DNA of 64,000 nt, from contig CP154955.1 in NCBI GenBank assembly GCA_039621445.1, positions 9,288,241 to 9,352,240 of the forward strand, written 5' to 3'. Made by a program: the position numbers and the translations under genes. The notes beneath the pieces were generated by a model. That model was not told where the DNA came from and did no database searches. It was given only the letters and a program-made list of their open reading frames with translations. Below are positions 56,969 through 64,000 of this stretch, piece after piece. Position 1 is the stretch's first letter; each line of letters begins with the position of its first letter. The stretch is from Euglena gracilis. Its lineage: Eukaryota > Euglenida > Euglenophyceae > Euglenales.

Positions 56969-57174
56969 TGGACGTCTCAGAATATTCTTTTGTTTTTCTT
57001 GAAATCCTCGGATTCCCAATTTTATTTATATCCCAATTGTCCCAAAGACGTAAACACAAATCAATGTGAAGACATGATACCAGAGCCAGCAGTCTGCGGG
57101 GGAAAAAGTTCGAATTAGGAATACAAAAGTCAGTTCGGCAGTTGGTAAGGTAAGCGGTCAGCAGATAGTTCGCA
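56969..57174 (-). repeat. 3' LTR of the chromovirus
   Basis: Direct repeat of 63,037-63,242, with substitutions in the TTTATTTAT, ATACAAAAG and CAGCAGATAG segments. Confidence 0.95.
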
Positions 57175-57689
57175 CATGCCCCCCATGCCGGAGGACGCGG
57201 CACCAAAAGTGCAGCACGAAACGGCATCACACCACAAACAAAATTCCTTTACTGTGTTCAAGCACTGATACATGGTGTTGAACACGAACTGTCCACAAAA
57301 AGGTTCTGAACGACAAATGTCCACACAAAGGAAGGTAAAAGAGGTTATTTCCGACGTTCACCGTGGTCCCTTCACTTCGTGGTTGGCTTGCCATTCAAAA
57401 GTAACACAAACCTGGGCGAAAGTCCTCGCATCAATGGCAGGTTTGTGACTGAAAGCCTTCAAAAGTTAGACAACAATCCACCCATGGCGATGCGGGTTGG
57501 TGTCTCCTGACCCGAAAAAACATCCAAAAGGCCCCCTGGGGGGCTTGACTTTCCTCCCGCGTGACTGAAAGCACGGTCAAAACATTTGGGGGGGAGGCCA
57601 GGCTGTCTCTTGAGATGCCAACCCCCATTCACATTCTGAAACGTCGAAAAACATTCTGAGCGCCTTGCGTAGGATCGATTGTAAATTGT

Positions 57690-57846
57690 GATCCACACAA
57701 TAATTCTTGAAAACCTCATGCATTCTGCCTCCTGGTTGCACAAATGAAGCCACAGGCTCCCATGTACTGCTGCTTGCCGGAAAATTCTCCAACGAAACCA
57801 AAAATTTCCGTCCCCCTTGGTACTTGTGCTTCAAAATCTTGTAAAC
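57690..57846 (-). CDS. Chromodomain of the LTR retrotransposon (fragment)
   Basis: VYKILKHKYQGGRKFLVSL followed by ENFPASSSTWEP matches the chromodomain pattern (aromatic residue, basic strand, P-x-x-x-x-TWEP, helix). It lies after the integrase C-terminus. In chromoviruses this domain binds modified histones and steers integration. Confidence 0.8.
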
Positions 57847-59255
57847 ATTGTAAAACCCAACTGTGCTTGTTCTTCTTCTGACATATGAAGGGGAGGGTGA
57901 CCTCCCTGGTCTGGCATGGGGGTGCCACCCTCCACTGGGTCTCCCACAACCACATCACCGGTCAAAAGGCCTGGGTCTTCTTCCAAAAGACTTTCTTCAT
58001 TCAAAGCAACCTCCCACTTTTTGCACAAACCCATAGAAACATCAATGACCCCTCCCAAAGATGGAATACTTGCAATTTGCACTGAATTGAACCTCGATTT
58101 CAGAACCCGAAAAGGTCCTTGCCAGGGGGGGGGAAAGCTTGGGCCACGGTTTTTTTGGCCATCTTTTGTTGTGCACCAAAACATAGTCATCTTCTTCAAT
58201 TTTTGCTGGTACCCTCCCTTTGTTGGCACTCTCAAAATCTTTTTTCCTCAATTCTTTGAATCTCTGGGAAGCTCTTTCTTGAATTTCAATTTGGGTCAAC
58301 AGCCAGGAATGGGTGTATGGGTTTGTCACCGGTTCTGGGGGTAATTCAAACCTCCAAGCTGGTCTGCCCAAAAACATTTCATGGGGTGACAACATTGTTG
58401 TGGGGGAAATCTGTGAATTCATCAAAAAAGTGCAATACGGGATCAGCTGAACCCAATTTTTGTCCTTGGAAGACAGACTCAAAGCTCGCATATTCTGCAA
58501 AAACATTTTATTGACATTTTCAACCAAACCGTTTGATCGGGGGTTCCGGGGTAGCGAAAACGATAATTTCACGTCAAGAGCCTTAAAGGCTGTCTGGTAA
58601 AAACCACTTGGCTGTCTGAATCGCACGTCGTTGTCAGACCTCACAACGGATGGTTTTCCAAAAACAGAAATCCACCGGTCAAAATAAGCCTCAAAACACC
58701 TTCTCCGGTTACCGTTTTCTGTGTGGGGATGAATTGGGAAAAATGGAACAAATTATCGACCAAAGTCAGCACATAATCAAAAACATTGTAGGGGTCCATT
58801 TGCACAAAATCCAAACACAAAACTTCATTGCTCACTGTTGGAATCGGTAAAGAACCCACCTTTCCTCGGTCACTGGGGCGGTTTTGTTTTGAAAGGGTGC
58901 AAATTTCACAGGTCATCACAATGGCCCTGCAAATTTCCAACATGTCTTTCTTGGAAACCTTGTACTGAAAATGACTCAAAAAGAACAACAAAGTCCTTTC
59001 AGCACCAACATGGTTGCTTGCCTTATGACATTCATCCAAACAAACCTTCAACAAATGAGATGGAACGACCAACTTTCCTTCGCAATACATTGCCTTGGCA
59101 GATCTGAACCAAAACTCATTGTCAATGAAACAGGGTTTTGAAACCTCCACTTTTCCCCAAAAATCCTTCAGCTCTGAATTCAAATAATCCTTTTCTGACA
59201 CTTGCACTCTGTGGGACAAACTGAAAATCTTCTGCAAAAACAGGTCAAGCTGCAC
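57831..59255 (-). CDS. Integrase of the LTR retrotransposon (frame-disrupted)
   Basis: 59,255-58,641 has an HHCC zinc-binding region (CHKASNHVGAERT ... CEICTLSK) and the first catalytic Asp in LCLDFVQMD. 58,644-58,042 continues with RSDNDVRF (second Asp) and NPRSNGLVENVNKMF (Glu). A GPFRVLKSRF motif near 58,120 resembles the GPY/F module. There is a frame change near 58,642. Confidence 0.88.
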
Positions 59256-59300
59256 ATCCGTTTTCTGAAAAGTGTTCCTTGCTTCTTCCTCAAAACGAAT

Positions 59301-59790
59301 TTAAAATTTGTTCTCAAAATCAGCACGAGACAAAAAATGACACAATTCATTTTTGCAACCTGCAACATGAACGATATTCAGTTTGAACTGGTGCAAAAAC
59401 ACATACATCCTTCGCAGCCTTTTGTTGAGGGGGGGTTCACCCTTCAGAAAAGAGGTGGCTGCCTCATTGTCTGTTATCCAAACAATTGGCAGATTTTGCA
59501 AAATCCTTGTTTGTGAAGCAATGGTCAGCACACCACTCAAAATTTCCTTCTCCCAGGTGGTGTATTTTTTCTTGCCTCACTCCATTTCCAGTTGTAGTGG
59601 CCCAAGGGCACCAACCTCATTTCACTGGGGTAGTTGTTTTTCAGGGTCCCATCCACCTTCACACCACTTGTTCGAAAATTCTCAGTAATTTGTGTTTGTT
59701 GGAGGGTTTGCCACTGAAACAAAGCAGAACCACCTCCCAAATCAGAACTGTCCGTCACCAAAACAATCTCTCCTGAAGTCCTGGGGGTAC
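59301..59790 (-). CDS. RNase H domain of the LTR retrotransposon
   Basis: EIVLVTDSSDLGGGSALFQW near 59,773 and LPIVWITDNEAATSFL near 59,480 match Ty3-type RNase H. The frame changes near 59,540-59,580. Confidence 0.85.
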
Positions 59791-60792
59791 CCAAAACATC
59801 AAGGGATGATAATTTCCGTTTCAAAGCATTCAAACGACTCTCTTCCTTTTCAGTCCACCTCCATTTCACATTCTTTTTCAGAAGATCTGTCAGTGGGGCT
59901 GAGTCAAAGGTAAAACATTTCACGTGTCTGCGATAAAAATTCATGGCTCCCAAAATTCGCGTCAAATCCCTTTGATTCTGAACTCGAAGACTCAGAATTG
60001 GTTCAACATTCCTTTTGTTTGCCTGCCACATTCCCCATCCCAACGAGAAACCCAAACAGTCAATGGACTGATTCAGGAAAGAACATTTGCTCAATTTGAT
60101 TCTCACTTGGTTCTTTCTGCAAACTTCAAACCACTTTTCCAAAAGATACCAATGATCCTCCTCAGAGTTTGCACCAACCCCTGTGTCATCGAAAAAAGAA
60201 GCCAGGTGTCCATCCTTCAAAATCTCTCTCACCCTCAAATCCGTTTTGAATTGGGAGGTTAGGATTTCCATGAACTCCTGAAAAATCCCTGGGGTATTCA
60301 TCAACCCAAACATCATCCTTTTTGGAAGAAAACACCTCCCTGAAGGAATGCAAAATGCAGACAAATTTGCTGCCTTTTTGTGATTGGGATTTGCCAATAC
60401 CCACTCCTCATGTCAAGGGTACTTTTGAACCGACACTTGGCCAAACTTTCAATCAGAATTTCCATGTTTGGCAAAAAACCTGCATGTGCTTTGCTTATGG
60501 AATTCAATTTTCCATAATGAATGACCATCCTTCTGGTACTTGACCCTTTTTTGTCCACCAAAAATGTGGGGCTGCACACCTGGGGGATTTCACCAACTGG
60601 GAATTGCTCAATCCACCCTGACTTTAGCAATTCTTCACACTGAAGGTCAATTTCTTTTTCATCCTCCTGGGGCATGGGCCAACACTTTTGCCTTAGGGGT
60701 TTGCCTTCCCGTTCAGGCTTCAGCTCAATGTCTATCAAAACAGGCAGGGGGGGGGGAAGACTCAGAAATTGTGGGCAATGGTCCAAAAACAT
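59790..60792 (-). CDS. Reverse transcriptase domain of the LTR retrotransposon
   Basis: 60,792-60,313 has RMVIHYGKLN and STLDMRSGYWQIPI (first catalytic Asp). The frame changes near 60,340-60,390, then MMFGLMNTPGIFQEFME and LASFFDDTGVGA (FxDD in place of YxDD) and the thumb (LGAMNFYRRHVKCF). Catalytic Asp residues are retained. Confidence 0.9.
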
Positions 60793-61482
60793 CAGAAAAT
60801 TTCACCAAAAGCTCATACAACCTGGGGTGGTCTCTGAATTTCTCAACTTCTTTTTCAAATTCTCCACTCAGATTCTCAGTAAACAATTTGCTGCTTTTTT
60901 CATCAGCCTTTTTCTGGGCCTCCAAAGTCCAAATCTTTTCATGTAAAACTTGGGAAATGCTTTTGAGTTCATCCATCTTGATTGTTGCCTTGGGAGTCTT
61001 CACAGTTTTTGCAAGTTGAACATCTTCCACAGGCTGGGACAGCTGGGAAAACATCACCTCCACATCTTTTCTCACCTCTTGAAAAAGACCCAGCTCACTT
61101 TCAATGTCCTTTGTCAATTCAGCCAAAAAAATGATGTTTTCATGCTCACTCATTGGCTCAAACACCACCACATTGTCCAACCATTCTTTCACCTTTTCGT
61201 CTGATTACTTGGGGGGGAACATTCTCCAAAGGAAAACTTGGACTTTCGAAAACTTGCTTGTCTGCAGGTGGATTGGCAGGCTGGGGTGCCTGCTGCGGGG
61301 GGGGGGGACATCAGGAACATCTGAGAAATCCACTTGAATTTCATCATCCACTGTGGGGTACTTCCTGATCTCACCTCTCAGTTCATCCAAACTCCAATTG
61401 CTTGAAACTTTCCTAAGCCAACTGACAATTCTGGGGTCCAAAAGCTCAAAATCCACTTTAAATTGCACTGTGTCCACCACAC

Positions 61483-61860
61483 TCACAAAAGTGTTCCACA
61501 GGGGGGGGGCAGCACATTTTTGCACCTGTAACCCACAAACAAGGGAACCCCACTTGCAATTTTCACCCTGGCCACCGTTACCCTTTCCAGCAGGGGGGAC
61601 CAGTACTGGTCCACCCATTCTGGGTGTACCAGGACCATTTTTGTTTCTTCAATGCACAACTTGGTCACAACCTTGCTTAGTTGGCTGAAGGGGGGGTTTG
61701 GCCACAGAAACTTGGAAGCACCAATGTCACACAACAACTTTTACCATGAACACCTGCAGGCTGAATTCCCTTTTGTCATGTACAAGGACTGTGTGTGGTT
61801 CAGGTGGTTCGCAAAAAGATCAATGCAAATCTGACCCTCAGAAATCTTCAATTCATCCAA
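61483..61860 (-). CDS. Dam-like methyltransferase module (NPPF) of the LTR retrotransposon
   Basis: ICIDLFANHLNHTQSLY, then an in-frame TAA at 61,741, then LCDIGASKFLWPNPPFSQL and MVLVHPEWVDQYWSPLL. This DLFA ... NPPF ... PEW ... W ... L arrangement resembles the MT/DAM-like module seen in some DIRS and Ty3 elements; NPPF fits motif IV of N6-adenine methyltransferases. It lies N-terminal to RT here. Activity is unknown and the frame is interrupted. Confidence 0.6.
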
Positions 61861-62602
61861 AGCTTTTGACTTCACTGGCTTGACCAAAGTGTAGCTTTCT
61901 GTCTTGAAAAGTCTGAAAATTCTTTTGATGGTGTGGTCCCCATCATGGCTCTGAAATAAAAACTCCTCACCTTCGATGATGATTCTGGGGGGTCTGGTCA
62001 GCAACCCTCCAAAAAACTCACTTTCTGTGAAGTCAGTCCCCAAAACTGCCGCAAAGGCATTTGTTTCAACCACCACCGCTTTAAGTTTTAGTGTTTTTCG
62101 CCCCAACTCCAGGCACACCTCACACACCCCCGGGTTCTGTGAAAGTGCTGGCAATTTCTCAATGGCAGACCTCAAAGTCATGTCATTTTCCAGTGTTGGG
62201 AACAATTTTGCAATTTCCAACAGCACTTTTTCAAAATTATCATTCTCATCCATCACTTTTTCAACAAGTTTTTTTTCACCTTGGGGTTCAACATTCCAAC
62301 AGCCAATCCTTTTTCTGGACATTTCCAAATGCAACTGCACCAGTTAACCTCAACCATCTGCCAAAATGTTTTAAAAACTCTGGCCAATTTGCACCATCAA
62401 ACTCTGGCAATTTCACAGGGGGTAATCTTGAACTTTGGGTTGAACTTTGGCTGGGGTTGCTGGAATTTGGTTCCACAATTTGCTTCAGAAATGTTTCAAC
62501 CTGGGTGATGGGGTTCACAGGGGTAAACACAGACTGACTGCTGCTGGCTGATTTGATTTCCACTTCTTGCAACCTTTTTTCCAAATCTTCAATGGAGGAC
62601 AT
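61861..62602 (-). CDS. Gag- and protease-like region of the LTR retrotransposon
   Basis: 62,602-62,288 begins MSSIEDLEKRLQEVE and includes LPEFDGANWPEFLKHFGRW, a gag-like motif. After a frame change, 62,340-61,861 contains VVVETNAFAAVLGTDFTESE, like the C-terminal half of a retropepsin. A clear DTG/DSG upstream was not found. Confidence 0.65.
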
Positions 62603-63036
62603 TTCTGCAGATCAATTTCAAAAAACTCAATCACTGGCTCTAAAAACTGGGAGAAACACTGGCCATCCCAAAAGACAAACAAAACTGAAGAAACCAGAAC
62701 AGAAAACCAACCACTTGGTTCAGGACCAGGTCAGCAAGATTATGAAGATCTTGCCTCCACCAGGATCTTGTTCTGGACAGCAAGGAGAACTGCAGCACTT
62801 ACAAGCTTCCTCAACCAAGTAACCAGTACAACAACTGTTGTTGTTCTCCACTGGGAACTTGTTGACCACAGCTTGAATGACAACTTCCTGTTGAAGGTGT
62901 TGTTCTGTACCAGCAACTCGGTTAACCTTGCCTTCAGGAACACCAACTTCTGGAACTTCAACAACCAGTGAAACAATGTTCAATCTCCTCGAAGACGTCT
63001 TGGAGGACTGGAACAACAAACCTCTGCGACCAACTT

Positions 63037-63242
63037 TGGACGTCTCAGAATATTCTTTTGTTTTTCTTGAAATCCTCGGATTCCCAATTTTCTTTATATC
63101 CCAATTGTCCCAAAGACGTAAACACAAATCAATGTGAAGACATGATACCAGAGCCAGCAGTCTGCGGGGGAAAAAGTTCGAATTAGGAATACGAAAGTCA
63201 GTTCGGCAGTTGGTAAGGTAAGCGGTCAGCAAATAGTTCGCA
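63037..63242 (-). repeat. 5' LTR of the chromovirus
   Basis: Begins TGCGAACTATTTGCTGACC in the minus sense and ends GACGTCCA. 203 of 206 positions match the other LTR. Confidence 0.95.
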
Positions 63243-63400
63243 GGGGGTAGGGTGGGTGGGTCCGACCGAGCCCCCCCGGGGGGACCCCCCGGAGAGGGGT
63301 GGGATATACTTAGTGAAAAGTGCTATTTTTAGCACTTTTCGCGATTTTTCGGCCATTTTTTGTGGGTCCCCCGGGACCCCCCCAGGGGGTGGGTGTGTTG
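63243..63400. repeat. Right half of repeat X, split by the LTR retrotransposon
   Basis: GGGTCCGACCGAGCC, GTGGGATATA, TTTTCGGCCATTTTT and GGGTCCCCCGGGACCCCCC follow in the order of the intact copy at 30,350-30,535. Confidence 0.8.
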
Positions 63401-63467
63401 TAGGTTCACGCAGATTCCTAATTACACCTGCTGCCTTACTTTGCAGGTGGCAAGGGTCATGTACTGT

Positions 63468-63947
63468 TTGCGTGGAGTATGAGTACTGCTTTTATTTTAT
63501 ATTGCCAGTGATCTGGGAAGGTTGGAAGGCAGAAAAGATCAAGTTTTTGACAAGATCAGATATCACTGAAAAAAATCCAGATTGGAGATTGCAATGCCAA
63601 GGAAAAGGCCATCTGGGCCAGGGCCCCCGCCCTCACAAACAGTACAACTCCCGTACAAACAGGCAAGCCAAGATTGCCACCAAGGGGGCCAATGGCCTGA
63701 GAAGAGCATTTGGAATCCGGGCAGCAAACCTCAGAAGTCAAGTCTGAAAGGAGAGAAAATGTCAAAGGATGTGTCTGACATGGCCATGCCTGTGGCATCA
63801 CAATCTCCAAGATTGGACGAATCATCCTCTGGGATTACCACTGTGGACAGGGAAGTTCAGACAGATGGAGTCAAGCCCAAGCCCAGAACACTCCAGAGAC
63901 GGAGGAGGCGGCAGCAGATTGCAGCCGCCAGCCGCCAGCAGGAGTAA
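63468..63947 (+). CDS. Possible plus-strand exon, basic Ser/Arg/Gln-rich protein
   Basis: The frame ending at 63,947 reads PRLDESSSGITTVDREVQTD and ends in an Arg/Gln-rich tail (QRRRRRQQIAAASRQQE). An overlapping frame (63,256-63,747) includes EYCFYFILPVIWEGWKAEK. One of the two may be real. No family recognised and the left boundary is unknown. Confidence 0.35.
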
Positions 63948-64000
63948 GATTCGACAGATTCGTGGGAAGATTTTACATGGCAGGCTGCTGCTGCTGTGGC

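Larger units (their letters stand above)
56969..63242 (-). mobile_element. Ty3/gypsy chromovirus-type LTR retrotransposon, 6,274 bp
   Basis: Two 206-bp LTRs (56,969-57,174 and 63,037-63,242), TG...CA in the minus orientation, differ at three positions. GGGGG flanks both sides as a 5-bp TSD, weak because the site is G-rich. Order in the minus sense: gag-like, protease-like, methyltransferase-like, RT, RNase H, integrase, chromodomain. A possible primer-binding site starting TGG lies 4-5 nt inside the 5' LTR. Several frame breaks, many at G/C runs, plus an in-frame TAA at 61,741 suggest decay or homopolymer error. High LTR identity indicates recent insertion. Confidence 0.92.

Overview
This is a gene-sparse, repeat-rich nuclear window from a eukaryote. 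Coding exons are short, GC-rich and separated by long GT-AG introns, with many GTGTGC/GTGTGT donors. Introns and spacers are full of microsatellites, C/G homopolymer runs, small TIR elements and one chromovirus-type LTR retrotransposon. The gene set (a GH81 endo-1,3-beta-glucanase and an SGNH/PC-esterase-like protein with a signal anchor) suggests a protist, perhaps an alga. I cannot name the lineage from sequence alone.

Layout. 0.3-6.5 kb: a minus-strand GH81 glucanase whose 3' end lies left of the window. 6.5-10.7 kb: no confident gene. 10.76-30.3 kb: a plus-strand SGNH/PC-esterase-like gene with GDSVSR and DGVHP motifs on separate exons; its introns hold a large CA array, a CAG/GTC/CAT composite array and two fold-back elements. 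34-50 kb: scattered plus-strand exons of a probable multi-pass membrane protein. 50-57 kb: segmental duplications and small TIR elements. 57-63.2 kb: a minus-strand Ty3/gypsy chromovirus nested inside another repeat. 63.4-64 kb: a possible plus-strand exon.

The main find is a pair of ~11-kb DNA elements, at 19,097-30,154 and 37,766-48,788. They share termini (5'-CTTAGG[C/A]GGC), 5-bp target-site duplications (TGAAG and TTTGT) and gene layout, although their proteins are strongly diverged. Each carries, on the minus strand, gene A (a ParB-like N-terminal domain followed by a long unknown protein; 992 aa in copy 1 and 830 aa in copy 2 by my splicing) and, upstream of it, gene B (an unknown protein with LLVDxNxxYR and PLLYG[IV]WHAYK blocks, possibly the transposase).

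Each element also carries its own private set of about 24-26 short palindromes. Element 1 uses GCGCAATTGCGC-type sites and element 2 uses GAAGCGGTTTTCCGCTTC-type sites. They lie in the arms and introns and avoid the exons. A ParB-like protein beside many element-specific palindromes suggests a parS-like protein/DNA partnership; that is inference. Both elements sit in introns of plus-strand host genes, with their own genes antisense to the host gene.
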